Assembly (NCBI RefSeq): GCF_001613085.1
Contig: NZ_BDBR01000045.1
Location: 1-64,000 of the forward strand
Source of the DNA: Nocardia salmonicida NBRC 13393
GTDB lineage: Bacteria > Actinomycetota > Actinomycetes > Mycobacteriales > Mycobacteriaceae
DNA: 64,000 nt
Reading direction: 5' to 3'
Positions 45,049-54,191 of the stretch are shown in pieces. Numbering within the stretch: position 1 is the first letter of the stretch; each line of letters starts with the position of its first letter. The notes below the pieces were generated by a model. The model saw nothing but the letters and a program-made list of their open reading frames with translations. It was not told the origin of the DNA and did not search any database. Both the position numbers and the translations under genes were made by a program.

Positions 45049-45157
45049 GCCGGATAACCGTAGCGCGTGGGCACGGGAGAATCTCGGTAACTCTCGGCTG
45101 TGTCCTAGATACTGCTAGCGAAACCGAGAACTGCCGTCGAAACCGGAATGGAGCCCG

Positions 45158-45409
45158 ATGTCCTCCGAACCTCAGACCACCGCGGAGATCGTGGCGAGCT
45201 GGCCGCTGCCGCAGGGCGCGCACCTGGCCGACACGATCCGGCGCGGCCTGCTGGCAACGATCGGCGCGGGCTACGACGACCCGGATCCGCAGGTGGTGGC
45301 CGACCTGGCGATCGGGCCGCTGATGATCATGTTGGGCAGGCTGGAGGTCGACCTGGCCGACGCCAGGACGCGCATCGACGAACTCGAGCGCGCGCTACGC
45401 GATCGGTAA
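45158..45409 (+). CDS. Small helical protein
   Basis: An 83-residue acidic protein. The N-terminal part (ADTIRRGLLATIGAGYDD, then VVADLAIGPLMIML) is helical, and the C-terminal 25 residues (LEVDLADARTRIDELERALRD) form a clear coiled coil. No family is recognised. TGGAG lies upstream of the ATG. Its divergent arrangement with the AAA ATPase may be chance or may mark a partner. Confidence 0.68.
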   Translation: MSSEPQTTAEIVASWPLPQGAHLADTIRRGLLATIGAGYDDPDPQVVADLAIGPLMIMLGRLEVDLADARTRIDELERALRDR

Positions 45410-45676
45410 CGCGCCGCGCGGCGGTGACGATGAAATCGTTACTCGCGCCGACACGCCGGTGCCGTAGCCCTTGTTCTGGGCTTTTCCGGTCGGAAGAAAA
45501 CAACTTGCGTGCTTCGCTGGACAGCGCTCATCACAGGCCGTAATCTTCTCGTGACTTAGTGGAGTCTGTCGGTTCGTCAGAGGAGCGGCGCCACTGGGTC
45601 ACCGCCGAATAGTCATGATCGCCAAGCGATTCGCGACGAAGCGGCGGGAGAGTAGCAAGATCGGAGACTCGTCTCG
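45410..45676. other. Non-coding leader region of the NlpC/P60 gene
   Basis: 267 bp without coding character. Genes for secreted NlpC/P60 or Rpf proteins in actinobacteria often carry a c-di-AMP riboswitch, but I could not match its conserved core here. A GTAACG/CGTTAC pair (near 45407-45456) could be a terminator of the preceding gene. Confidence 0.4.
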
Positions 45677-46306
45677 GTGGGTAAACACAGCTTGCAGCGG
45701 GATTCTCGACTGCCGAATTCCGTCAAGGGTGCCCTCGTCATGGGCGCGGTGGCCGCTACAACCGGTGCGATGCCCGCGATTTCGCAGGCCGCCACGATCA
45801 ACATCCCCGGTCTGGGTAACTTCGATCTGCCGCCAGAGCTCGAGCAGCCGGCGCAGCAGGTCGAGAAGCAGCTGCAGGCGATGGTCGCCCCTCAGGGCCA
45901 GGCCGCACCGCAGCTCCCCAGCGTGAACTTCGACAACCCGTTCTCCCAGCCGCAGCAGCAGACCGCAGGCAACGTCGCCCTCGACGCCGCTCGCGGCAAG
46001 CTGGGCGCCCAGTACAACTGGGGTGCCGCGGGCCCGCAGAGCTTCGACTGCTCCGGCCTCGTGCAGTGGGCATACCGCCAGGCCGGTGTCGAACTGCCGC
46101 GCACCAGCTTCGAGCAGTCGCACGTCGGCGCTCCCGTCTCGTTCGACAACCTGCAGGCCGGTGACATCGTCATCACCAACGGTGGCGGCCACGTCGGTAT
46201 CTATGCGGGCAACGGTCAGCTCCTCAACGCCGTGCAGTCGGGCACCCCGGTGTCCTACACCCACCTCAGCGCAGACGACGTCGTCACGGCTCGCCGTATC
46301 GTCTAA
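45677..46306 (+). CDS. Secreted NlpC/P60 (C40) peptidoglycan peptidase
   Basis: A 209-residue exported protein. A signal peptide (VKGALVMGAVAATTGAMPAISQA) ends near residue 38. A Gln/Pro-rich linker leads to an NlpC/P60 domain with Cys125 (FDCSGLVQWAY), His172 (GGGHVGIY) and a third polar residue, probably Asn184 (LLNAV). These enzymes cut D-Glu-mesoDAP bonds in peptidoglycan and act in cell separation. The short helical linker replaces the long coiled coil seen in RipA-type proteins. The GTG start gives a correct signal sequence. The S4 protein gene follows three bases after the stop. Confidence 0.9.
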   Translation: MGKHSLQRDSRLPNSVKGALVMGAVAATTGAMPAISQAATINIPGLGNFDLPPELEQPAQQVEKQLQAMVAPQGQAAPQLPSVNFDNPFSQPQQQTAGNVALDAARGKLGAQYNWGAAGPQSFDCSGLVQWAYRQAGVELPRTSFEQSHVGAPVSFDNLQAGDIVITNGGGHVGIYAGNGQLLNAVQSGTPVSYTHLSADDVVTARRIV

Positions 46307-46309
46307 GGG

Positions 46310-46696
46310 GTGACCCCCCAGCACTCCGAGACCCAGGCCCGCGTCGACGCGTGGACCTGGGCAGTGCGCCTGTTCAAAACACGCTCGGCCGCGGCAGAAG
46401 CTTGCCGCGCCGGGCATGTGCGCGTTAATGGGGTAACGGCGAAACCGGCGCTGACCGTCCGCCCGGGTGACGAGATCAGAGTCCGTCATGCCGGCCTCGA
46501 GCGCATCGTCGTCGTCGAGCGGATCATCCACAAGCGCGTCGGTCCGCCCGTCGCCGCCCAGTGCCTGATCGATCGCAGCCCGCCGCCGCCTCCGAAAGAG
46601 GTCCTCGCCACCCTGCCGCAGCGCGAGCGTGGTGCGGGTCGGCCCACGAAACGTGAACGACGCGAAACAGATCGGTTGATGGGCCGCACCGACTAG
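46310..46696 (+). CDS. S4-domain RNA-binding protein (Hsp15-like)
   Basis: A 128-residue basic protein. An S4 RNA-binding domain covers residues 10-65 (RVDAWTWAVRLFKTRSAAAEACRAGHVRVNG in family terms), and the basic C-terminal tail (GAGRPTKRERRETDRL) is typical of Hsp15/YrfH-like proteins, which recycle stalled large ribosomal subunits. Length and tail fit. The GTG is only one base past an AAGGG, so the exact start is uncertain. It is close to, and possibly co-transcribed with, the NlpC/P60 gene. Confidence 0.85.
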   Translation: MTPQHSETQARVDAWTWAVRLFKTRSAAAEACRAGHVRVNGVTAKPALTVRPGDEIRVRHAGLERIVVVERIIHKRVGPPVAAQCLIDRSPPPPPKEVLATLPQRERGAGRPTKRERRETDRLMGRTD

Positions 46697-46787
46697 ACGC
46701 CGAATGTCATCGGGCGTCGGCCGCTGACAACAGCGGCTCGACCTGGCCCGGTGGTCGGGGTGTGGGCGATCGCCTACGGTGGCACAT

Positions 46788-47729
46788 ATGGGTGAGCGCA
46801 CGACGATGTTATCGACTGTTCTCGCTTGCTGGGTCGCTGTCGTCACCACGGGTCCACGGCTGCTCTGGCCGCGCGGCGCCGACACCGCATTTCTCGACGG
46901 GCTGGAGTGCGTTCCCGTCCCTCCCGCGCACAACACCGTAGGTCTGACCGCGCTCGTGCAGGCGGAGCTGTCCGCGCCGACGGCGATCGTCGTCGAGGGT
47001 GTGCGGACCCTGCGGTCCACGCAGCTGACCATGTCGACGTTCCTGATCCGCCACCCGGAGGCCACCTTCCTGGTCGACCCGGCGATCTGCGCGGGCGTGC
47101 ACCAGCGAGTGCTTCCCGAGTTGCCCTTTCCGGTGCCGCTGCTGGTCGCCCCCGACAGCCCGGTGCACGGGCTGAGCGAGGTACTGGCCGCCCACGACCT
47201 CACCGGCAACGACATCGACTTCGTGCTGCCGACACATCTGCACTGGGACCACGTCGCGGGGCTGTACGAACTGCCCGGCCTGGTCCCGATCCGCGTGCCC
47301 GATATCGAGTACCGGTGGGCCATGGCCGGTGCGCAGGTGCCGCTCGGCGTCGCCCGAGGGCCGCTGCGCGGGCGCGCCTTCGACCTCTACGAACTCGACG
47401 GGCCGCCGGTTCTGACCTTCGCCCGTAGTCACGACCTGTTCGGCGACGGCTCCGTCCTGATCGTCGACCTGGCAGGCCATACCCCCGGCAGTGTCGGCAT
47501 CCTGCTCGCCGTGGACGACGGCTCCCGCGTCCTGCTCGCGGGCGACGCGGTCTGGAGCACCCTGCAGATCGACCTCATCCGGGAGAAGGCTCCGCTCCTG
47601 GGCGAACTACTCGACGCCAACCGCGACCGGGCCTTCGAAACCATTCATCGACTGCATGCCCTCCCGGCCGATATCGAAGTGATCCCCGGCCACGACCGCG
47701 CCGCTGTCATGGCGAGAGCGCCGCACTGA
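46788..47729 (+). CDS. Metallo-beta-lactamase-fold hydrolase
   Basis: A 313-residue MBL protein with the metal motif THLHWDH (His150, His152, Asp154, His155), a further His in LAGHTPGSVG, Asp in LLAGDAVW and a final His in VIPGHDR. A hydrophobic N-terminus (LSTVLACWVAVVTT) could be a membrane anchor. It belongs to the general hydrolase branch (lactonases, glyoxalase II-like), not to clinical beta-lactamases; the substrate is unknown. An ATG at 46788 is used; a GTG nine bases upstream is also possible. Confidence 0.83.
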   Translation: MGERTTMLSTVLACWVAVVTTGPRLLWPRGADTAFLDGLECVPVPPAHNTVGLTALVQAELSAPTAIVVEGVRTLRSTQLTMSTFLIRHPEATFLVDPAICAGVHQRVLPELPFPVPLLVAPDSPVHGLSEVLAAHDLTGNDIDFVLPTHLHWDHVAGLYELPGLVPIRVPDIEYRWAMAGAQVPLGVARGPLRGRAFDLYELDGPPVLTFARSHDLFGDGSVLIVDLAGHTPGSVGILLAVDDGSRVLLAGDAVWSTLQIDLIREKAPLLGELLDANRDRAFETIHRLHALPADIEVIPGHDRAAVMARAPH

Positions 47730-47765
47730 CCCGCGTAACGCATCCGGAAGCGGTGGATCGATCCG

Positions 47766-48331
47766 TCAGGCGGCGAGACCGGCGGAAACGCTGGAATACC
47801 GAGGACTCCAACCCAATTCGTCGTTGGCCAGCCGGCTCGAGATCCGCATCGAGGTATCCGACATGAGCGCGCCGATATAGGGCACGGCCAGTCGGATCAT
47901 CCACGCGGGCAAGCGGATCGGGCGCGGAGTCCGGTGGCTGCGGGCGACCTCCGCGAAGAACTCCTGCCAGGTGATCGGATTGTCGTCGGCGATGTTGTAG
48001 GCGCGGCCGGGTGCACCGCGTTCGAGTGCGGCGACGGTCGCGGCGGCCGCGTCCTCGACATGGACCCAGGTGTTGACGCCAGTTGCATCTTCGCATCGCG
48101 CAAGGCGGTGGCCTGATGGATCACGGCGTCGGCGCGCAGACCGTCGACAGCGCGCAGGAGTGCCTCGCGGTCGAGCACATCGGCGGTGATCGGGGCGGCG
48201 CCGAGCTCGCGCACGAGCGGGTTCGCGTTCGGAGTGCGGACGAGCGCGGAAACTTTGTGCCCGTTCGCGGTCAGCGCGCGGATCAGGGGACGGCCGATGG
48301 CGCCGGTGGCACCTGCGAGCAGAACCTGCAT
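47766..48331 (-). pseudogene. NAD-dependent epimerase/dehydratase, internally deleted and frameshifted
   Basis: The start (ATG at 48331, MQVLLAGATGAIGRPLIRAL) and the first 75 residues are a normal extended short-chain dehydrogenase, with GATGAIG for NAD(P) and VIHQATALRD. After AKMQL the frame is lost. The other frame resumes at about 48082 with NTWVHVEDAAAATVAAL and runs to a stop at 47766 (GLAA). About 100 residues between the two parts, including the catalytic YxxxK region, are missing. A deletion of about 300 bp plus frameshift explains this. The gene is broken and should be inactive. Confidence 0.8.
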
Positions 48332-48493
48332 GATCGTTCCTTCCGGCTGAGTGGAGGTTTTCCTACTTCCTGGACGGGGTAACGCCAGTGATTGTGACGG
48401 CCTGTGATCGGCTTCACGGCACGCGGGAACGACCGTGCTGGTTGGGTGATGTCCCGGCGGGTCCGCGGCGTGTCGGTGTGTATCGTGCGGCTC

Positions 48494-50866
48494 ATGCGAG
48501 TCGACGGTCGGGAGATCCCGGTCACGGGGAAACTCCTGCAACCGCTGATCCGGCGTACCAGTGACATCGTCCGGGTGGTGCTGGCGGGGATAGGTGTAGC
48601 CGTGGTGGTCGCGGGCTCGCTGATCACCCGGCCGGAGTGGCTGGCGCTGGAACGCTCGGTCGCCAAGATCGTGGACTTCCTCAGCCAGGACCAGGCGACC
48701 ATGGTCTACCTGATCTACGGAATGCTCATCCTGGCACTGCCGTTCGCCATCTTCATCGAACTCGTGTTGCGCAGGCAGTGGAAGCTGCTGGCCGGGTACG
48801 GGGCGGCGGGCCTGTTCGCGGTGCTCGCCCTGTCGATCACCGGCGCGGGCATCTCCACGCCGAAATGGCACATGCCGATCCCTGACCGCTTCGACACCTT
48901 CCTTTCCCAGTTCCTCGACGATCCACGCTGGATCGCGATGCTCGCGGCCATGCTCACCGTGTCGAGCCCGTGGCTGCCGGTGCGGCCCCGGCGCTGGATG
49001 TGGTTTCTGCTGTTGATGTTCGCGCCGATCCACCTGGTGGTGAGCTCGGTGGTGCCCGCGCGGGCGATGCTCGGCTTGGCGGTCGGCTGGCTGGTCGGCG
49101 CGGTGATCGTCTGGCTGGTCGGCACGCCCGCGCTCGAGGTGCCCCTCGACGCCGCGGTCCGGGTGCTCGCCGGGCGGGGGCACACCGTGAAAGCCTTCCG
49201 GGTGGACCGGCCGGCCGGGCGCGGACCGTTGCTGCTCGCCACCGAGGTCGACGGGCCCGAAGACGAGATCGTCGTCGAGCTGTACGGCATGAACCAGCGC
49301 AGCTTCGGCGCGATCCGGCAGGTGTGGCGCTGGATCACCTTCCGCTCCAGCGAGACCGCGCCGCTGCACGGATCGATGCACCGTGCGGTGGAACATCGGG
49401 CGCTGCTCGGCATCGCGATCGGTGACCTCGGGATGGCCGACAGCCATCAGGTCGTGGTGGCGGGCCTGAGTCGCGGCTGGATGCTGTACGCGCACACCAT
49501 GCCTCGCGGTACGCCGATCGCGACCTTGTCGGCGCAGGTGCTGCCCGGGGTGTGGCGTTCGCTGCTTCGCCTGCACGACAACCAGATCAGCCTCGGCGAT
49601 CTGCAACCCGACTTCGTGCGAGTCAGCCAGGGCGACACCCTGTTCGGCGGTTTCGCCGCCGCCGAATTCGGTTCGGCCGAGTCGCAACGTCAGACCGACA
49701 TCGCCCAGTTGCTGGTGACCACCACCTCGCTCTACGGCAAACACGAGGCGGTCTCGGCGGCGATCGAGGCACTCGGCGAGGACAAGGTCGCCGTCGCGGC
49801 CCGGCGCCTGACGAAATCGGCCATGTCGATCGGCATCCGAAAGTCGGTACCGCAGTGGACCAAAGTGATGTCCACCGCCCGTGAGGAGGTGCGCAGGCAA
49901 ACCGGTCACGACCGCATCCAGTCCGAGCAGATCACCCGTTTCTCCCGTAACCAGCTCATCCAGCTCGTCCTGCTGGTCGCTCTGGTCTACGTGGCGTATC
50001 CGTTCTTCAGCCAGGTGCCGACGTTCTTCAGTCAGCTGCGCACGCTCAACTGGTGGTGGGCGCTCGCGGGTCTGGCCGTGTCGGGGTTGACCTACGTCGG
50101 CGCCGCCGCCGCGCTCGGTGCCTGTGCGGACGGCCTGATCAAGATGCGCTACCTGCTCGTGGAGCAGCTGGCCAACACCTTCGTGGCGACGACCACCCCC
50201 GCCGGTGTCGGCGGGTTGGCGCTGAGCGTGCGGTTCCTGCAGAAGGCGGGCATGTCCACGCTGCGGGCTACGGCCGCGGTGGCGATGCAGCAGTCGATGC
50301 AGGTGCTCACCCACCTGGTGCTGCTCGTGGTGTTCAGCGTGGTGGCCGGAACATCGAGCAACCTGGCCCACATCGTGCCCGACGCGACGGTGCTGTATCT
50401 GGCGGCGGGCGTGGGTGTGGGGCTGATCGGCGCGTTCATGTTCGTGCCGACGCTGCGTCGCTGGGTGAATCATTCGGTGCGCCCGCAGGTCAAGGAAGTG
50501 TTCGGCGAACTCGTCGACCTCGCGAAGGACCCGAAGCGATTCGTGGTCATCGTCGGCGGCTGCGGCATGATCACCCTCGGGCAGGCGCTGGCGCTGTGGA
50601 CGAGCGTCGAAGCCTTCGGTGGTGGCACGGATTTCGTGGCCGTCACCATCGTCACCATGATCGGCGGCACGCTGGCCTCGGCCGCGCCGACCCCCGGTGG
50701 CGTCGGCGCGGTCGAGGCGGCGCTGATCGGTGGTCTCGCGGCCTTCGGCGTCCCGGCCGAGATCGCGGTCCCCGCCGTACTGCTCTACCGCGTACTGACC
50801 TGCTGGATCCCGGTCGGTCTGGGCTGGCCGGTGATGGGTTGGCTCGACAAGAAGGACATGATCTAG
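48494..50866 (+). CDS. LPG-synthase-TM family membrane protein with kinase-like central domain
   Basis: A 790-residue membrane protein. The N-terminal part has five or six hydrophobic segments. A soluble central domain (about 215-430) resembles a degenerate kinase, with HDNQISLGDLQPDFVRV in place of HGDL..N. The C-terminal half (from about 480) has the flippase-like LPG-synthase TM domain (UPF0104/YbhN), with TTPAGVGGLALSVRFL and TPGGVGAVEAALIGGL. Such proteins occur in mycobacteria and relatives; the domain moves or presents lipids. The ATG at 48494 gives MRVDGREIPVTGK. The stop codon shares CTAG with the stop of the convergent lipoprotein gene. Confidence 0.85.
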   Translation: MRVDGREIPVTGKLLQPLIRRTSDIVRVVLAGIGVAVVVAGSLITRPEWLALERSVAKIVDFLSQDQATMVYLIYGMLILALPFAIFIELVLRRQWKLLAGYGAAGLFAVLALSITGAGISTPKWHMPIPDRFDTFLSQFLDDPRWIAMLAAMLTVSSPWLPVRPRRWMWFLLLMFAPIHLVVSSVVPARAMLGLAVGWLVGAVIVWLVGTPALEVPLDAAVRVLAGRGHTVKAFRVDRPAGRGPLLLATEVDGPEDEIVVELYGMNQRSFGAIRQVWRWITFRSSETAPLHGSMHRAVEHRALLGIAIGDLGMADSHQVVVAGLSRGWMLYAHTMPRGTPIATLSAQVLPGVWRSLLRLHDNQISLGDLQPDFVRVSQGDTLFGGFAAAEFGSAESQRQTDIAQLLVTTTSLYGKHEAVSAAIEALGEDKVAVAARRLTKSAMSIGIRKSVPQWTKVMSTAREEVRRQTGHDRIQSEQITRFSRNQLIQLVLLVALVYVAYPFFSQVPTFFSQLRTLNWWWALAGLAVSGLTYVGAAAALGACADGLIKMRYLLVEQLANTFVATTTPAGVGGLALSVRFLQKAGMSTLRATAAVAMQQSMQVLTHLVLLVVFSVVAGTSSNLAHIVPDATVLYLAAGVGVGLIGAFMFVPTLRRWVNHSVRPQVKEVFGELVDLAKDPKRFVVIVGGCGMITLGQALALWTSVEAFGGGTDFVAVTIVTMIGGTLASAAPTPGGVGAVEAALIGGLAAFGVPAEIAVPAVLLYRVLTCWIPVGLGWPVMGWLDKKDMI

Positions 50867-51411
50867 TTCGCGCGCAACGCGATCACGAGGCCGTCCTTCG
50901 AACACACCTGCGGGACCTGGGTATCGGGCTGGGAATTGCACTGCCAGCCTTCGACGACGACCGAATCGGACGGGGCGATCGTGGTGACGTAGGTGGTGGC
51001 CACGTTGATCGCCTCGGTGCAACCGGGACGGCCGTCGGCGGTGCCGATCGCGATCACGGTGCGGGTGGCGCCGCCCGCGTCGGTGACCGGTCCGCAGTTC
51101 ACGTCGTCGATGACGGGCGGCGGAACGGGCGGGACGCTGCTGGTGGTCGTTACCGGGGGCATGGCCGGGTCGACCGTGCGGACCGGGCTCGGGGCGGGTT
51201 GCGGTGGATGGGTCGGACTCGGCGGTGGCAGCGGGGCGGCCGAGCTACCGGTCAGCTTCGTCGCGGTGGTGGCCGCGGCGGAGGTCGTCGGCGTCGCGGT
51301 GGTGCTCGACGCGTGCGCTGAGTGATCCTCCTCGTTCTTGCTGCAGCCGGACAAGCCTGCGATCACGGCGAGTGCGGCAACCGCGCTCGCGGCGAGCCGA
51401 GTTGTTCTCAC
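50863..51411 (-). CDS. Probable lipoprotein
   Basis: A 182-residue lipoprotein. The signal peptide ends in a good lipobox (VIAGLSGC, Cys near 25). A Thr/Ala/Pro-rich linker leads to a C-terminal domain of about 75 residues with four cysteines (DDVNCGP, GRPGCTEA, EGWQCNS, PQVCSKD), which could form two disulphides. No named family is recognised. The GTG at 51411 follows GGGAGGA. The stop overlaps the convergent membrane-protein gene by four bases. Confidence 0.8.
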   Translation of the reverse strand: MRTTRLAASAVAALAVIAGLSGCSKNEEDHSAHASSTTATPTTSAAATTATKLTGSSAAPLPPPSPTHPPQPAPSPVRTVDPAMPPVTTTSSVPPVPPPVIDDVNCGPVTDAGGATRTVIAIGTADGRPGCTEAINVATTYVTTIAPSDSVVVEGWQCNSQPDTQVPQVCSKDGLVIALRAN

Positions 51412-51709
51412 AATTCCTCCCAAGATGTTTAGCTGCCCTGTTGCCTGCGTATTCAATCACGGTGTCGCACAGTGCTGTCTGATCCAGCGGCGTGCGTTGC
51501 CTGGCGAACGATCTGCGGTTCAGGCATCGCCTGCCTCGGTATCGGCCGGGTTGCCCACCGCTTGCCGAACAAGCTGTTCGGTCGGTTCCAGGCAATGAAC
51601 AGCTGGGTGACGTGAACCGCCCCCACAGCGCAGGCGGGTGGGTGCGGGGTCGGGTTCCAGCGCCTAAACTGTCTGGGACGTAGCCGGATGATGACCGAAA
51701 GGTGTTTCG
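51412..51709. other. Non-coding divergent region
   Basis: 298 bp between the lipoprotein and the GntR gene, without coding character. It contains the two divergent promoters; near the GntR side GCGCCTAAACTGTCTGGGACG is a plausible -10 region (TAAACT), 40 bp upstream of the ATG. Confidence 0.4.
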
Positions 51710-52483
51710 ATGGGATCCCGGACGGTGGTCGCCGACGTTGCCGATGAGTTGGCGCGCCGGGTAGCCACCGGCGAGTACCGCCCCGGCCAGCTGATGCCGT
51801 CGGTGCGTCAGGTCGCCGACGAGTTCGGGATGAACCGCGCCACCGCCCAGCTCATCCTCGGCAGGCTCGAGTCCTACGGATTCGTCGAGGCCAGGCGCGG
51901 GAAGGGATTCACCATCCGCGATGTGCGGGTGGAGGGCGGCATGGACGTCTACCGGCACCTGTTCCGGTTCTCGATCACCGCGCCCGCGGTCGCCGCCGAG
52001 ATGTTCACCGACATCGTCGAGGTGGAGCGCGGGATCGTCGGCGAGGCGTTGCTCGCCTACACCGCGGGGGAGAAGGTGCTCGATCCGGCCGAGCTCGCCG
52101 CCGCCGTCGACGAGTTGGAGGCGATGGCGCGCCACGCCGTGCCCGACCACGCGCGCATCATCGCCGCCGAGATCGCGTTGGTGCGCAAGCTCCTCGGCGT
52201 GCTCGAGATGAGTATGCAACGCGCGGTGCTGAATTCGATCGCCGATATGGTCGTGGAAGTGCCGGAGGCGATCGCCGCCTATTTCGCGGTCGCCCCCGAT
52301 CTGCACGTACTCGTCTGGCGCGCGCTGCTCGCGGTATGGGACGCCGACTCCCCGCCGAGCGAGGCGCAACTCGCGCTGTTCGAGGACCTGTTCGCGCTGT
52401 ACCACGAGAAGGTGATCGCCCGCTTCGGCCAGCTCGTCGGCGAGACGCCGATCCACACGGTGCCACTGAGCTCGGCCGTTTGA
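51710..52483 (+). CDS. GntR family transcriptional regulator
   Basis: A 257-residue regulator. The N-terminal winged helix (residues 6-70) has TGEYRPGQLMPSVRQVADEFGMNRATAQLIL. The C-terminal domain is helical and rich in acidic residues, most like the FadR/FCD group, although a metal-binding His triad is not clear. Effector and targets are unknown. GAAAGGTG precedes the ATG. It is convergent with the ThrE-like exporter, so it does not obviously regulate a neighbour. Confidence 0.85.
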   Translation: MGSRTVVADVADELARRVATGEYRPGQLMPSVRQVADEFGMNRATAQLILGRLESYGFVEARRGKGFTIRDVRVEGGMDVYRHLFRFSITAPAVAAEMFTDIVEVERGIVGEALLAYTAGEKVLDPAELAAAVDELEAMARHAVPDHARIIAAEIALVRKLLGVLEMSMQRAVLNSIADMVVEVPEAIAAYFAVAPDLHVLVWRALLAVWDADSPPSEAQLALFEDLFALYHEKVIARFGQLVGETPIHTVPLSSAV

Positions 52484-52492
52484 ACCGAACGG

Positions 52493-53929
52493 CTAGCTGT
52501 CTGAGTCGGGTTTCTTCGACGTGCCCGCGGTGTGTATCCAGGGCAGATGGTGTGGCACCACCGTGTCGATGAGGGTGCTGACACGCGGCGTGTGCGCGGT
52601 GGCAAGACCCGAGCCGACCATCACGCCGAGCGCGATCGACATCACCGAGAGCAGCGCCGACACCAGCACCTCCAGCCCGCCGCTCGACACCCCCGATAGG
52701 GAATGCGTGACCAGGTCGGAGATCCCGGTGTAACTGATCCCGCCGGGCACCAGCATCCAGAACGCGGGCAGGAACGCCACCTGGGTCGGTGGCGCGTGCT
52801 TGCGGCTCTGGATCAGATACGCGGCGTTCACGGCGACGAGCCCGCCGAGGAATGTGCCCGTCAGCGGACCGGACACGTGCTTGCCGAGGACCTGGGCCGC
52901 GTAGGTGACATAGAGGACAAGCAGCAGCCAGCCCACCGTGTTCTGCGGCGCGCTCGACCGCCACGAATGCCCGTAGCCGATCAGCAGCACCCCGAGCAGC
53001 GGTGCCCACCAACCCAATTGGGCAGTGCTCACCGGCGGACCCGACAGCGGTCCGAGCACACTGATCCCCACGTAGGAACCCAGCGCCAGCAGGAACAGCA
53101 TGTTGATGCCGTAGACGACCCGGCTGGCACCGGCCACCATCGATCCGGTCGCCAACTCGATCGTGCCGTTGGTGAGCATCGCGCCGGGTAGCAGCGTCGC
53201 GACCGCGGGAATCAGCAACTGCTGCGGTTGCCCACCGGCGAGCGCACCGGGAAAGCCGTACGCGAGCGCCGCGGCCACCGCCGAAGCGACCACCGGCAAC
53301 GCCATCGACAGCAGCCGCACCTTGTCGGCGAGCTGGGTCAGCGCGCCGACGACGAGGCCGAGCACCACATAGCCGACCAGCGCCCGCGCGCCCGGGTTGA
53401 GCATCATGCCGATGCCGACGGTCAGTACCACCTGCCCGAGCAGGATCAGCCACGGCGGACTGCCGGGCTTCTGGGTGAGGATCTTGTCGAGATCCGTCGA
53501 CGCCTGGCTCGGCGGCGGCGCGTCCTGCTCGATCCGGTCGATGAGCCGGTAGAGGCCGTCGATCTGGTCGAGCGGCAGGGTGCCGACGCGGGCGTCGAGC
53601 ATGTCGATCGCGGAGCTTTCGTCGGTGCGTACCCGGACGAAGACCGCGGTGGGCAACACCATGAAATGGATGTTGTCGGTGCCGTAGCGTCGCGACAACT
53701 TGTCGAGGATGACCTGCACCCGTGCGGAGGTCTCACCCGCGCCGACCAGAGCCACGCCGATGCGGCACAGCAGATTCAGCAGATCGGCGGGTACCGGCGG
53801 GTCGACGGGTTCGTGCTCGGTGGGCCGTGGCGTGGCCTTCGCGTATTCCTCGCGGATCTTGGCGATGGCGTGGGTGACTCGGGTCCTGGCCACTTTCCAG
53901 GTCTTGCTCGTGTACTCCTCCGAAGCCAT
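52493..53929 (-). CDS. Threonine/serine exporter family protein (ThrE-type)
   Basis: A 478-residue protein with a cytoplasmic N-terminal domain (to about 180: LLNLLCRIGVALVGAGETSARV and FVRVRTDESSA are typical of ThrE) and ten hydrophobic segments after it. Both halves, the ThrE domain and the DUF3815-like C-terminal domain, are fused as in Corynebacterium ThrE, which exports threonine and serine with the proton gradient. Substrate identity is inferred from the family. The ATG at 53929 is chosen; the Lys/Arg-rich start is family-like. Confidence 0.88.
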   Translation of the reverse strand: MASEEYTSKTWKVARTRVTHAIAKIREEYAKATPRPTEHEPVDPPVPADLLNLLCRIGVALVGAGETSARVQVILDKLSRRYGTDNIHFMVLPTAVFVRVRTDESSAIDMLDARVGTLPLDQIDGLYRLIDRIEQDAPPPSQASTDLDKILTQKPGSPPWLILLGQVVLTVGIGMMLNPGARALVGYVVLGLVVGALTQLADKVRLLSMALPVVASAVAAALAYGFPGALAGGQPQQLLIPAVATLLPGAMLTNGTIELATGSMVAGASRVVYGINMLFLLALGSYVGISVLGPLSGPPVSTAQLGWWAPLLGVLLIGYGHSWRSSAPQNTVGWLLLVLYVTYAAQVLGKHVSGPLTGTFLGGLVAVNAAYLIQSRKHAPPTQVAFLPAFWMLVPGGISYTGISDLVTHSLSGVSSGGLEVLVSALLSVMSIALGVMVGSGLATAHTPRVSTLIDTVVPHHLPWIHTAGTSKKPDSDS

Positions 53930-54191
53930 GTCACCGCCGTCCGCAACCGTAGGGCAATGCCGCGGGGCGGTGTGCTGAACACCGCCCCGCAGGTGAGATA
54001 CGCCGAGTGTAGTGCTGGCCCGGACAGTGAGCGGTTCCAGCAACCGATGGAGTCGCGCCGGTTCCCGAGATCTCGCAAGCACATGGATAACTCATCGGGT
54101 ACGGGCTGACCGGCTCGGCTCCGAAGCTTGCCGCGGCGTCGGCTTTCCCCGCACCTGAGTTTGGCTGAAGTTCGCGGGGAGGCGGAAGAGC

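Noticed and set aside
45410..45676. Possible c-di-AMP (ydaO) riboswitch upstream of the NlpC/P60 gene
   Set aside because: Position is right, but I could not find the conserved core segments; covariance-model search would settle it.
47897..51022. Very long minus-strand open frame opposite the LPG-synthase-like gene
   Set aside because: High-GC shadow: low-complexity His/Arg/Asp-rich translation with no domain, antisense to a clear membrane protein. Only its distal part coincides with the broken epimerase.
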